Of a stretch of DNA of 64,000 nucleotides, positions 10,446 through 20,330 are shown one piece after another. The position numbers and the translations under genes are program-made. Under the pieces are notes generated by a model. The model saw nothing but the letters and a program-made list of their open reading frames with translations, made no database searches and had not been told where the DNA came from. The stretch is from Piliocolobus tephrosceles (taxonomy: Eukaryota; Chordata; Mammalia; Primates; Cercopithecidae), in the NCBI RefSeq assembly GCF_002776525.5, contig NC_045449.1, positions 5,946,476 to 6,010,475 on the forward strand, given 5' to 3'. Numbering within the stretch: position 1 is the stretch's first letter; every line of letters begins with the position of its first letter.

Positions 10446-10880
10446 TCACGTCCACTCTTCTATCATCAGATGCTCAAGGCGACTCATGCAGGGGCATCAG
10501 TGCTCTCAGTTCACAGTCGTGGAAACAGGCTGAGAGACAGAATGAGGGTCGCCTAAGGACAAAATCTGGGAAGAGGCGAGAGAGACTGGAAGCCAATTTG
10601 GACTGCAGTGAAAGGCTGAGGTCAGGCTCTTTTCAATAATAACATGTGATTACTGCCCTGAGCTGTTTACACCTCCCTCTAGTTCAGCCGCATAGCCAGA
10701 GTGGGGAGGTGAGAGGTGGGAAAGGGAGCTGAAGACAGCGGTGCTACCCTTCTGTGGGTGTTTGATGCAGCTATAGCACCCCCAACCAACACACACACAC
10801 AACAGACACAACACACACTCCTGAGAAATCCTCCCTGGAAAGGTTCCCCCGCAGATGCATGGATATGAGTCAGAAGTCAG
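10446..10880. other. Unique sequence with a short CA-rich patch
   Basis: 10787-10818 contains short (CA)n and ACAACA units. 10500-10560 is faintly MIR-like in reverse. Nothing else seen. Confidence 0.35.
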
Positions 10881-10886
10881 CCATCA

Positions 10887-11185
10887 GCTGGGTGCGGTGA
10901 CTCAGGCCCGTAATCCCAGCACTTTGGGAGGTCGAGGCAAGTGAATCATGAGGTCAGGAGTCCCAGACCAGCCTGACCAACATGGTGAAACCTCATCTCT
11001 ACTAAAAATACAAAAATTAGCCGGGTGTGGTGGTGCATGCCTGTAATCCCAGCTACTCAGGAGGCTGAGGCAGGAGAATCGCTTGAACCCAGGAGGCGGA
11101 GGTTGCAGGGACCCGAGATCACGCTACTGCACTCCAGCCTGGGTGACAAAGTGAGACTCTGTCTAAAAAAAAAAAAAAAAAAAAG
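10887..11185 (+). mobile_element. Alu, sense, with TSD
   Basis: ctgggtgcggtgactcaggc to an A tail at 11166-11184. TSD about gtcagccat on both sides (10875-10883; 11187-11195). Confidence 0.95.
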
Positions 11186-11799
11186 GTCAGCCATATCAAT
11201 CACAGCTGTGCCCAGGTCAGGTAGCTCTTTGGTGAGGTGCCTTTTGGAAACACCTCCCAGTACCCCAGATAGTTCCCACTCCCAGGTCCCTCCATCTCAG
11301 ATACCAAGCTGGAGGATTTACAAACATCTCATGCCCCAGGAGCTCAGAGTTAGGTGTTATTCCGTCCATGTCCCAGACAAATGTCCTGTGACTCAGAGAC
11401 GGGGCTTACTCAGGGACAATGAGGGGGCGAGTGACCCAGCCAGGATAAGAAACAAGTATCCTGAGCCCTTGTCTGGGACTTTCCCCAGCTTTCTTGTGCC
11501 AAGTCCTCAATGTCTCAGTTGCCTTGGGAGCTCTCTATGTTCCTGGTCCCTGAGTACAAAAGAATGTGCAAGACAGGGCATCCCCCAGGGTTCTTCCACT
11601 TGGCTGTCTCCTCCCTCCCAGCCTCGGGGGGTCATTCTATCCCCCACCACATATCCCCTCACTCGGATCCAAGGACCCTCTGTGGGCTTTCCTGATGCAT
11701 CTCCCAGCACCTCACAAACACCCCCAGCCTGGCTGCCTTTTACGGCGCTGAATTGAGCCAAGACCTCCCCTTTCACATGAGTTTTATTCCGTTTCAAAG
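11186..11799. other. Unique sequence, faint MIR trace
   Basis: 11310-11470 weakly resembles reversed MIR (gtgactcagagacggggctt). The open frames here start in Alu or have no recognisable domain. Confidence 0.35.
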
Positions 11800-12090
11800 G
11801 TGACTTAGTGACACTGTTCAGTGCGGACCCACCTCAAGCTTCGGTTGTTTGTGATTTAATGAGGAGCCTTTTAATTATAACATCTGTTGTTTTAATTACC
11901 AAAGGAATTATAATGAGGCTCCCAGAGGAAGCTGCTGCCAGAGCAGAAGCTGGAGAAGAATTCTCAGCATCAGAGGGCCCACTGGGTCCCCGGCACGGTG
12001 GCTGCCACTGAGCGTGACCCGTCATGGAGGGCACTTCATCTTCATTTTAATTAAGCTTCGGGGGTGAGACAGGCGGCCTATTCAAGGGAG
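11800..12090. promoter_or_regulatory. Candidate conserved non-coding element
   Basis: Repeat-free. Several homeodomain-type TAAT cores sit close together (ttttaattataacatctg, gttttaattaccaaagg, ggaattataatgagg, cattttaattaagcttc). Density of such motifs in a GC-mixed, non-simple context is typical of developmental enhancers. Function and conservation are inferred, not shown. Confidence 0.4.
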
Positions 12091-12194
12091 CTGAGCACCC
12101 GGATCCTGGAAGAGCCTCCTGCTTTAGGAAGCCTTGGATTTTGTGGATGGAGAGAAGGCAAAAAGACAAACCCGCCATTTTGCTGATGCTGATA

Positions 12195-12328
12195 GAGGCA
12201 CACATTGGCCACTCAATAAGCAGGTGGGGACAAGAGCCTGGGCCTCCCTACTGTCCACCTGTGTGACCTTAGCATGATCAGCAGACGTCTGCAGATTTTA
12301 GTTTTCTCACGTAGAAAATGAAAGTGAT
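12195..12328 (+). repeat. MIR fragment, sense
   Basis: cacctgtgtgaccttagcat, then ttagttttctcacgtagaaa correspond to the central MIR. The 3' half is interrupted by the Alu monomer at 12330. Confidence 0.6.
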
Positions 12329-12329
12329 G

Positions 12330-12441
12330 GCCGAGTGCAATGGCTCATGCCTGTAATCCCAACACTTTGGGAGGCCAAGGCAGGAGGAAGACTTGAGGTC
12401 AGGAGTTTGAGACAAGCCTGGGCAACATAGTGAGATCCCAT
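12330..12441 (+). mobile_element. Alu left-arm monomer with no A tail
   Basis: Only the left Alu arm is present (ccgagtgcaatggctcatgc to gcaacatagtgagatcccatt). There is no right arm and no A tail. gaaaatga...tgatg at 12314-12328 and gaaaatgatg at 12442-12451 look like a TSD. It could be a free left monomer or an internally primed Alu. Confidence 0.8.
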
Positions 12442-12451
12442 TGAAAATGAT

Positions 12452-12689
12452 GCCATCTCTTTCTCTCTCAACGAAATGATTCATCCCTGACATTAGACCC
12501 TGGGTTTAGAGTTTGTAAGCCATATTCACATCCATCAGATAGAAAGAACTGTGCATATTACAAGACGAATTTCACACAGACAGAGGGTCCATGTTGGAGG
12601 TGAGGATACCAACCTCACTTGGTGGTAGTGAGGCCAAGTTCATAATGGTGGTGAGAGTGATTGTGTTTCTGAGATAGCAATCATGCCCA
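12452..12689. other. Unassigned sequence
   Basis: No repeat or gene recognised between the Alu monomer and the LTR. Confidence 0.35.
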
Positions 12690-13145
12690 TTATCTCAGCT
12701 CTTTACCCCTTCTGTATCCATGCGCTTTGAAGTTCCTCTCCCTAAAGAGCATGAGTCTTTTCTCTCACTGAATTCGGACAGGTCTTGCAACTTGCTGCAT
12801 TTAAAAGAATGCAGGAGAAATGATGATAAGCCGTTCCACACCTAGGTCTTGGCAGATCTTGCTTGCTTCTGCTTCCTCTCTGCTCCTCCACCACAACCCT
12901 GAGAACTTGCCCGGGCTTGCCTACAGAGAATGAGATTCACATGAAGGAGAGCCAATGCCATTCTAGATGGGCCAACAGCCCACCAGCTGCCAGACACCTG
13001 AATGAGCCCAGCCTAGATCAGCAGAGCGGCCGGGCCTCCTGCAGCTGACCCCAGATACACGTGCAACAAATGCAATGCTTGTAGGTTACAGAGGATATGT
13101 AGTAATTTTATGCAGCATTATATGGCAATAAATAATAGATCTACT
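12690..13145 (+). mobile_element. MaLR-type LTR
   Basis: Landmarks are gacaggtcttgcaacttgct, gagaacttgcccgggcttgc, ctgaatgagcccagcctaga, caatgcaatgcttgtaggtt, and the 3' end tgcagcattatatggcaata. Subfamily not assigned. Confidence 0.6.
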
Positions 13146-13606
13146 CCTCCAGGTTGTGAAGCAATTGAGTAAGAGAGACAAGAAACAGGTAACAAAACAG
13201 TTTTTGTTTCGTGTTGTTTTTCCTAGTAAGACTTGATTGGAAAACGCTACTTGAAACTTCTGAACAAAACCTGGATTTCTACTCACATTGAATATAGCCA
13301 CCCATGACTGCCCAGGTGAGATTATCACATACGGGGGAGGAAGAAAACCACCTGCAGCCATAGTCAGGCTGGTCAAAAAGAAGGAATGATCCAGAGAAAC
13401 CCAGTAACTCGTGCTCAATCCTTTAACAGAACCTCATGCCAGTCAAGACACTTCTCCCCTAGGGAGGAGTGAGCAGGGGGGTGGAGACAAGGGCAAAAAC
13501 GATGTGTCCACACTTCCAGGAGGACTGAAATTCCTATTTTCATGTTTAATGGGCCATGGCAGAAATTTAGGGCAAGAAAGAAAATGGCTCCTGCTAGACA
13601 AGTGCT
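13146..13606. other. Unique sequence
   Basis: No repeat or coding exon recognised. A 110-residue minus-strand frame (13086-13418) overlaps the LTR end and has no recognisable domain. Confidence 0.4.
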
Positions 13607-14335
13607 GATGGAGGTGATGCTGATGGAGGTGATGGTGATGGAGGTGATGGTGATGGAGGTGATGGTGACGGAGGTGATGATGATGGAGGTGGTGCTGATG
13701 GAGGTGGTGGTGATGGAGGTGATGGTGATGGAGGTGATGGTGATGGATGTGGTGGTGACGGAGGTGATGATGATGGAGGTGGTGCTGATGGAGGTGATGG
13801 TGATGGAGGTGGTGCTGATGGAGGTGGTGCTGATGGAGGTGATGGTGACAGATGTGGTGGTGACGGAGGTGATGATGATGGAGGTGGTGCTGATGGAGGT
13901 GGTGCTGATGGAGGTGGTGGTGACGGAGGTGATGATGATGGAGGTGGTGGTGATGGAGGTGATGGTGATGGATGTGGTGGTGACGGAGGTGATGATGATG
14001 GAGGTGGTGCTGATGGAGGTGATGGTGATGGAGGTGATGGTGATGGAGGTGGTGGTGATGGAGTTGGTAGTGATGGTGATGATGGTGAAAGCAATGGAGG
14101 TGGTGGCAATGGAGGAGGTGGCAATGGAGGTGGTGGCGATGGAGGTGGTGGCAAGGAGGTGGTGGTGATGGAGGTGGTGGCGATGGAGGTAGTGGTGAGG
14201 GAGGTGGTGGTGATGGTGATGGAGGTCTGGCGATGGAGGTGGTGTTGATGGAGGTGGTAGTGAGGGAGGTGGTGGTGATGATGATGGAGGTGGTGGTGAT
14301 GGAGGTGTTGGTGATGATGATGTTGGCAAGGATGC
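13607..14335 (+). repeat. 15-bp G-rich minisatellite (GATGGAGGTGRTGVT)n
   Basis: About 48 units of 15 bp. The first 31 (13607-14071) hold exact register; after that units of 9-18 bp appear. Variant units recur in order: GACGGAGGTGATGAT at 13667, 13757, 13862, 13922 and 13982 is followed each time by GATGGAGGTGGT with either GCT or GGT. GATGGATGTGGTGGT (or a close variant) precedes three of them (13742, 13847, 13967). Because 15 is a multiple of three, frames stay open on both strands (MEVMV repeats forward; His/Pro/Ser/Thr-rich in reverse), producing long meaningless frames. The plus strand is G-rich and almost C-free. Confidence 0.98.
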
Positions 14336-14509
14336 TTCCTATCCACAGGCTACATCCTCTGGTGTCTTTACAGGCTGGCCAATCCCATGCAGATGCTTGG
14401 CTGAGCAGTGGGGTATTTTTCCTATTACAGCCTTCTTGGAGTTGCCCAATCACACTAGCATCCTATGCACCTCTACCTTGGATCATGCCTGGGATATTTT
14501 CCCCCATCT
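14336..14509. other. Unique sequence
   Basis: Short spacer between the minisatellite and L2; nothing recognised. Confidence 0.4.
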
Positions 14510-14795
14510 TGCCCACCTAGAAAACTGCCACTCATCCACCAAGCCTCGGTTCAAATGCCACCTTTTTGGTGGAGTCATCCTAGGTTCTACTTGACAGACT
14601 CAGGTTCTGTATCTCCAGTGCTCCCCTTCCTACATCCCCCAGTTGGAACACACATTACACTGCCTGCATTCTGGTTTACCTGCTTCCCCACAGGACTCTT
14701 GAGGGCTAAGAATGTATCTTACCCATCAATAGATAATTTGTTCCCAGCATTGAACCTGGATCATAGTTAGTGCCTCATACATGTTTGTTAAATAT
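14510..14795 (+). repeat. L2 3' end, sense
   Basis: gttcaaatgccacctttttg, ggactcttgagggctaagaa, and ggatcatagttagtgcctca then tgtttgttaaatat follow the L2 3' consensus order. Confidence 0.75.
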
Positions 14796-15390
14796 ATACA
14801 TCAGCCCCTATCTGATCAAGCATGGAGGGAGACACAGGTAAAGGAAAGGGGTAAGTACCAGAGAGGTTCCAGGTATAAATGTGGAGGCCAGCAGAGTCTG
14901 GAATGCGTACTAAAGGACTGGATCAGTGGATACAGCAATACTGACTATCAACCAGCTTCTATATTTTTCTATGAATTAGCTTTTTAAAAATGTTATTTTA
15001 ACAGAAGGAAGCAGGCAGGTCTCACTCGACAGGGTATTGACTTTCTGTAGCACATTTTATTAAGACTCATCAGGACTGCAGGTCTCTGCATCCTCTGAGG
15101 GTGCCTGTGTGTTCGGGAGGCAGAGTGATAGGGAAATTAAATGCAGCAGCTGCATCCTTTGGAGCTTTTCTAAGCAGGCAAGGCCAGCCAACTCCACAGC
15201 ATACAGGCTGGAGAGCACCAGATATGCTCCCTTCCTAGCCTTCTACCCAAGCAGAGAAAGATATTTTCTAATTAGCCAAGTTAGATAAATATTCTTCTAC
15301 CAAGCTCTTGTTTGGAGAATAGGTGGATGCTGAGAAACATGGCTGTAGAGTGACTTTGTGCAGAGCTACTCTTCTGCTTTTAGTGGTTTC
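14796..15390. other. Repeat-free block, possible regulatory sequence
   Basis: 15000-15370 is repeat-free with AT motifs such as gggaaattaaatgcagcagc and tttctaattagccaagttag. Could be conserved non-coding; nothing in it identifies a gene. Confidence 0.3.
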
Positions 15391-15401
15391 CAATATTTAA
15401 A

Positions 15402-15433
15402 CACACACACACACACACACTACACACACACAG
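15402..15433 (+). repeat. (CA)n microsatellite, interrupted
   Basis: Two CA runs separated by a single T-containing unit (cactacac). Confidence 0.97.
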
Positions 15434-15434
15434 C

Positions 15435-15837
15435 TCTCATGCCACACAGCTGGGGAAATTGAAATACAGGGAATGAAAATAATTTTAAAAGTGGAGATTT
15501 AGGTGGTGGTAAGATCCATTACATACTGTGTGGCCAGGACCCCCAGTGAGTTTCCTTCCATGGGCATCTTTCCCCCTCCCTAGTGGACTCTCAGGTACAT
15601 TACCCTTTCACTGGGCTGTGCCCCATTTTATATAGCAAGTCCCAACTCAAACGAGCCTTTGATGACTCCTTGGGATACCTGGAATAACGTCTGCCTTTGG
15701 GGGTGGCGTTTATGACCCTTCACAGTCTCACTTGAACCTGTCTTTCCTTTTGTCTTCTCACATTCCTCTTTGACCACACACATCCTGCGCCAGTCTACTG
15801 CTGAAACCAATCATCGTCATCGTTGTCACCCCCATCC
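15435..15837. other. Unique sequence
   Basis: No repeat or exon recognised. Confidence 0.4.
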
Positions 15838-16035
15838 CTTGCATTTATTGAGTGCTGACTCTCCAGTGGCCCCAGAACAGGAGCCTTACATTCCTTACCT
15901 TATTTCGTCTTCGTAATTCCATGAAGCTGGCACTGGGATGACCCTCAGCTTGATGATGAGGACATCTGGGCTCAGATCTGTTAAGGGACTTGCCCGAAGC
16001 TACACAAGTAATAAGTGGCCAACGGTCCCCATCCT
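15838..16035 (-). repeat. MIR, antisense, nearly complete
   Basis: In order: tgcatttattgagtgctgac, gagccttacattccttacct, gatgatgaggacatctgggc, gggacttgcccgaagctaca, caagtaataagtggcc. Confidence 0.85.
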
Positions 16036-16190
16036 GACCTCGTTGCCTTGGCAAATGCTGTTTCTCCCGCTTAGTGGCTTCCTCTCTCCACCGTCTTCAA
16101 CTGACAGTCTCCTGCGTTGGAGCCCTGGTAACCATTTCTTTCTGATTTCTGACCTCACCTTCTCTGATCAAACTCCCCTAGCACCATAAG

Positions 16191-16277
16191 TCATTTCCAA
16201 ACAAATGCCACGTGGTCGAATCCCTTTTCTCAACTGAGTAAATGGGATTTGACCACGTGGCATTTGTTCCGATATGA
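16191..16277. other. Long near-perfect hairpin (miRNA-precursor size)
   Basis: The left arm 16191-16224 and right arm 16244-16277 are inverted complements over 34 positions. Inner 25: AACAAATGCCACGTGGTC pairs perfectly (18), then one G/T wobble, then six more pairs. The outer nine include three mismatches. The loop is 19 nt (16225-16243) and itself contains CTCA..TGAG. Each arm carries an E-box palindrome CCACGTGG. No transposon TIR family I know matches. It could be a miRNA-like precursor, a fold-back template-switch product, or an unrecognised palindromic MITE. Confidence 0.85.
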
Positions 16278-16279
16278 TT

Positions 16280-16739
16280 CTGAATGGAGCAGTTGTAAAA
16301 GGAGTCTTGACAGAATGAAAGGCTGCTGTTCTCCAGAGTTTTAATTCTGCTCTGCCAGTCAACACATCTCTGCTGGGGGCCTGCGCTGTCCCAGGCTCTG
16401 TGCCGTGGCCTGCGGGGGTCTAAATGGAATCAAAGAAGCGCTCCCCAGAGTTTCAGACAGATTGGCACATGGCGTTCAGAGCACTCATTTATGGTAAAAC
16501 ATCTCTAGTCTATCTGTGGACATTTTCTTTTTCTTTCGAATATTGTTCATGTATGCCTTCTCTCTCTTTTTCTGAACGACTGTTACCAAAATTGGTAAAA
16601 CATTGGCCTTTCCAAGCAACCACATTTAGCTTTGCTGATGTCTTTATTTTATGTGGCTGTTCTATTATTTGTTTTATTGTTTATTCATTTCTATCATTAT
16701 CTTCATTATTCCCTTCTTTCTAGTTTCTCTGATTCTTTT
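16280..16739. other. Unique sequence turning AT-rich
   Basis: No exon recognised. From about 16640 the composition begins to look like antisense L1. Confidence 0.35.
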
Positions 16740-17365
16740 TCTAGATTCTTAAGTTGATTGCTTGGATTGTGGGTTACATACAGCTGTTCTAATTTCCTAA
16801 TAAATGCATTCAACACTATAAATTACTCCTCTAAGAACCAGTGAAACTGCCTCAGACAAGCTGAGATATGTAATGTCTTTATTACTTTCAATTTGAAATA
16901 CTTGTTAATTTCTGTTACGATTTTCTTTTTTAACCCCTGGATAATTTAGATGTGTGCTTTTTAATTTCCAAACATACACTTAGAACATCTCTTTGTTGTT
17001 GATTACTAATTTTATTGCAGACTGGAGAGAGAAATTGTAAGTAATGAAGATTCTTTGGAATTTATTGATACTTCTCTTGTGGTCTGTGCATAGCCCATTT
17101 TTCAATGTGTATCCTCGCTTTGTCAAGTTTAAATTTATATTTATGCAGACATAATTATACATTATTTTTAATCCTTCAGCTTCTGGAAAAGATTTGCTAA
17201 AAATCGCCCACTATATTTGTTTATTTGTCAACTCTTCTCTCTAATTATTTCAGTTTTTGCTTTGTATATTTCAAGGTTAGTATTGATGGATTCATACAAT
17301 GCAATGCCTGTCCCCAATACTTTTACTACCTTCCATCTTAAGTTCAGTTTTGGCTGATGTTAATA
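16740..17365 (-). mobile_element. Old L1 (L1M-type) antisense, left part
   Basis: Complementary L1M features: aatgcattcaacactataaa, acttgttaatttctgttacg, tgtgctttttaatttccaaa, ttttattgcagactggagag, ttggctgatgttaata. The Tigger element at 17366 interrupts it and it resumes at 19689. Confidence 0.65.
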
Positions 17366-17927
17366 CAGTCATGCACCACATAATGACATTTTGGTCAATG
17401 GTGGACCACGTATATGATGGTGTTCCCATAAGATTATAATGAAGCTGAAACATTCCTATTGCCTAGTGATGTCATAGCCGTCATCACATCAGCATAGACA
17501 ATGCATTCCTCATGTGTTTTTGGTGGTGCTGGTGTAAATCAATCTACTGTGCTGCCAGTTATATAAAAGTATAGCACACACACCATTAGGTACAGCACAT
17601 AATACTTGATAATGATGATAAAAGACTGCATTACTGGTTTATATCCTTACTATATTGTATTTTTCATCGTTATTTTAGAATGTACTTTTGTTGCTTATAA
17701 AGAATAGTTCACTGTAAAACAGCCTTAGGCAGGTCCTTCAGGAGGTTTTCCAGAAGAAGGCGTTCTTATCATAGGAGATGACAGCTCCATGCGTGTTATT
17801 ACCCCGAAGACCTTCCAGTGGGACAAGATGTGGAGGTGGAAGACAGTGATATTGATGACCCTGACCCTGTGTAGGCCTAGGCTAGTGTGTGTGTTTGTGT
17901 CTTTGTTTTTAACAAAAAAAAAGTTTA

Positions 17928-18237
17928 GGCCGGGCGCGGTGGCTCAAGCCTGTAATCCCAGCACTTTGGGAGGCTGAGGCGGGTGGATCACGAGGTCAGG
18001 AGATCGAGACCATCCTGGCTAACACGGTGAAACCCCGTCTCTACTAAAAAAATACAAAAAAACTAGCCAGGCGAGGTGACGGGCGCCTGTAGTCCCAGCT
18101 ACTTGGGAGGCTGAGGCAGGAGAATGGCATAAACCCGGGAGGCGGAGCTTGCAGTGAGCCGAGATCGTGCCACTGTACTCCAGCCTGGGCGACAGAGCGA
18201 GACTCCGTCTCAAAAAAAAAAAAAAAAACAAAAAAAG
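17928..18237 (+). mobile_element. Young AluY-type, sense
   Basis: Starts ggccgggcgcggtggctcaa with Y-type ggcgggtggatcacgaggtc. Flanking aaaaaagtttaggc / aaaaaggtttaaa suggest the TSD aaaaa(a)gttta. Inserted in Tigger. Confidence 0.95.
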
Positions 18238-18423
18238 GTTTAAAAAGGAAAAAGAAAAAGAAAAAAAATTTAAATAGAAAAGATCTTACAGCATAAGAAT
18301 ATAAAGAAAATATTTTTATAGTTGTACAATGATATATATATTTAATGCTAAGTGTTATTACAAAAGAGCCAGAAACTAAAAATTAAAATTTTTTGTTATT
18401 TTTATTTTATTTTATTTTATTTT

Positions 18424-18703
18424 AGAGACAGAGTTTCACTCGTTGCCCAGGATGGAGTTGGGTGGTGTGATCTCAGCTCACTGCAACCTCCGCTTCCAGG
18501 TTCAAGTGATTCTCCTGCCTCAGCCTCCCGAGTAGCTAGGATGACAGGTGTGCACCCCCACACATGGCTAATTTTTGTATTTTTAGTAGAGATGGGGTTT
18601 CACCATGTTGGCCAGGCTGGTCTCAAAGTCCTGACCTCAGGTGATCCGCCTGCCTCAGCCTCCCAAAGTCCTGGGAGTACATGTGTGAGCCACTGTGCCT
18701 GTT
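18424..18703 (-). mobile_element. Alu, antisense
   Basis: gagacagagtttcactcgtt to gagccactgtgcctgttc. It is preceded by a (TTTTA)n tail at 18400-18424, an expanded A-rich tail read in reverse. Confidence 0.93.
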
Positions 18704-18927
18704 CTTAAAAATTAAAGCTTATAAAGTAAAAATGTTGCAATGAGCTATGGTTAATTCATTATTGAAGAAAAATATTTTAAAATAAATTTGAGAGTAGTTT
18801 AAGTGCACAGTATTTATGTAGTGTACAGGAATGTCCTAGACTTTCCCATTCATGCCCACCACTCACACATTGACTCCCCCAGAGCAAGTTCCAGTCCTGA
18901 AACCTCCTGCATTGATAGTAAGTGCTG

Positions 18928-19080
18928 TTCTCTCAGAATGAGGACATTCTCATCACTAGTCATGGTAATATTCTCAGTTCACAAATTCAGCTGTGCAAAA
19001 ATATAAAACTTAATTTTTCTATACTTCAACCTAATTTCTGTTTCAAGCTGCCCATTCAGTTGGTATAGAAATTTATTTCC
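18928..19080 (+). repeat. Unassigned repeat X, copy 1, inside Tigger
   Basis: A 150-165 bp block (tggtaatattctcagttcac ... caacctaatttctgtttcaa ... cccattcagttggtatagaa) that the Tigger sequence does not predict. It matches 20731-20892 in reverse orientation at roughly 80% by eye. The Tigger sequence resumes after a possible 4-bp duplication ctgt. Confidence 0.7.
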
Positions 19081-19100
19081 TGTATAGCAGTGTCATTTTT

Positions 19101-19398
19101 TTTTTTTTTTGGTGGGGGACGGAATCTCGGTCTGTCGCCCAGGCTACAGTGCAGTGGCACGATCTCGGCTCACTGCCAACTCCACCTCCTGGGTTCACGC
19201 CATTCTCCTACCTCAGCCTCCCGAGTAGCTGCGACTACAGGCGCCCGCCACCACGCCCGGCTAATTTTTTGTATTTTCACTAGAGACGGGGTTTCACCAT
19301 GCTAGCCAGGATGATCTCGATCTCCTGACCTCGTGATCTGCCCACCTCAGCCTTCCAAAATGCTGGGATTACAGGCGTGAGCCACCGCGCCCTGCCAG
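19101..19398 (-). mobile_element. AluY-type, antisense, with 12-bp TSD
   Basis: The T tract is followed by ggtgggggacggaatctcgg (slightly mutated head). Ends gccaccgcgccctgcc. Perfect TSD agtgtcattttt at 19089-19100 and 19400-19411. Confidence 0.95.
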
Positions 19399-19688
19399 AA
19401 GTGTCATTTTTAAATAATCTTTTATGTCATACTTTTACTGTCTCTTTTCTATGTGTAGATGCACAAATGCTTACTATTGTGGTACAATTGCTGACGGTGT
19501 TCAGTACGCTGCTGTGGTGTCCAGGTTTGTAGCCTAGGGTTAACAGGCTATATATGCTACAGCCTCGGTATGTAATAGGCTATACTATCCAGATTTCTGT
19601 AAAGTTCACGCTCTGACATTCACACAACGAAACTGCTTAATGGCACATTTCTCAGAGTGTATGCCAGGTTTTAAGTGATGCCTGACTA

Positions 19689-20330
19689 CATTTCTTTTGC
19701 AGGTCTGTTATTGCTATTCATCCCTTTATTTGTAATATTTTGGTGTCATTTAGTTTTAGCTCCTTTACTTCCAAATAGCTCATGAGCTGCTCTTACATAA
19801 ATAGTTACACAGATGCCCTTAAGTAGCAACCATTTTTCAAAAAATCAAACTTAAGAATCCCTTTTAATTGGTAAGTTTAATAAGTTTGCATTATTGTAAT
19901 AGATAATGTATTTGTATTTATTTCTGCTGTTTTATTTTGTTTTCCTAACTTTCTATTTTTTCTTTATTTTCCTTTCCTTGTTTTTCACGGGGTTGATCAA
20001 GTTTTTTTTGTTGTTATTGCAGATATGATATTTTTCCTGTGCTGGAGTTAAAATTACATTTTCTGTAACTTTATTAGCAAACACACGTTTTTTAAGCAAC
20101 TCCCAGCATAAATCTGTAAATACATTCCTCTGGATGACTGAGATGAAACCTTAGCATAGTTTTACTTCTTCTAACCATCCACCCATTTTTCCCCCACCCC
20201 ACCTTGGTAACATCACCTAGAATTTTTATTTTAAATTGTTGACACATCCCTTCCACTATATCAGCCTCCTGAACATGCAGATACAGCCATGAAGACAGAC
20301 AGGGAGACAATGACAGATTTCTTAACTCAT
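19689..20330 (-). mobile_element. Old L1 (L1M-type) antisense, right part
   Basis: Continues directly from 17365 once Tigger is removed: gatgttaata joined to catttcttttgcaggtctgt follows L1 order. Further features are cctttatttgtaatattttg and tggagttaaaattacatttt. The right limit is uncertain. Confidence 0.6.

Larger units (their letters stand above)
17366..19686 (+). mobile_element. Tigger (pogo-like) DNA transposon, interrupted
   Basis: The left end cagtcatgcaccacataatg and the right end, read in reverse, gtcaggcatcacttaaaacc form diverged terminal inverted repeats, each flanked by TA (17364-17365; 19687-19688). Internal landmarks known from Tigger 3' regions are present: ataggagatgacagctccat, acaagatgtggaggtggaag, ggtttgtagcctagggttaa. 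Three Alus (17928, 18424, 19101) and a second repeat (18928-19080) are nested inside. No intact transposase frame survives. I do not resolve the Tigger subfamily. Confidence 0.85.

Noticed and set aside
11025..11756. 243-residue frame on the plus strand
   Set aside because: Its first part is Alu and A tail; the rest is unique sequence with no domain and overlapping frames on both strands.
13607..14335. CRISPR-like array
   Set aside because: Tandem 15-bp units have no unique spacers, and the DNA is from a primate nucleus.
13415..14453. Long frames of 304, 336, 250 and 208 residues on both strands
   Set aside because: They are readings of the 15-bp minisatellite, whose unit keeps any stop-free frame open. 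All are low-complexity five-residue repeats and overlap each other on both strands.
15838..16035. Conserved exon-like block
   Set aside because: The sequence follows the reversed MIR consensus along its whole length.
16191..16277. Rho-independent terminator
   Set aside because: The stem-loop lacks a following T tract, and bacterial terminators do not apply to this genome.
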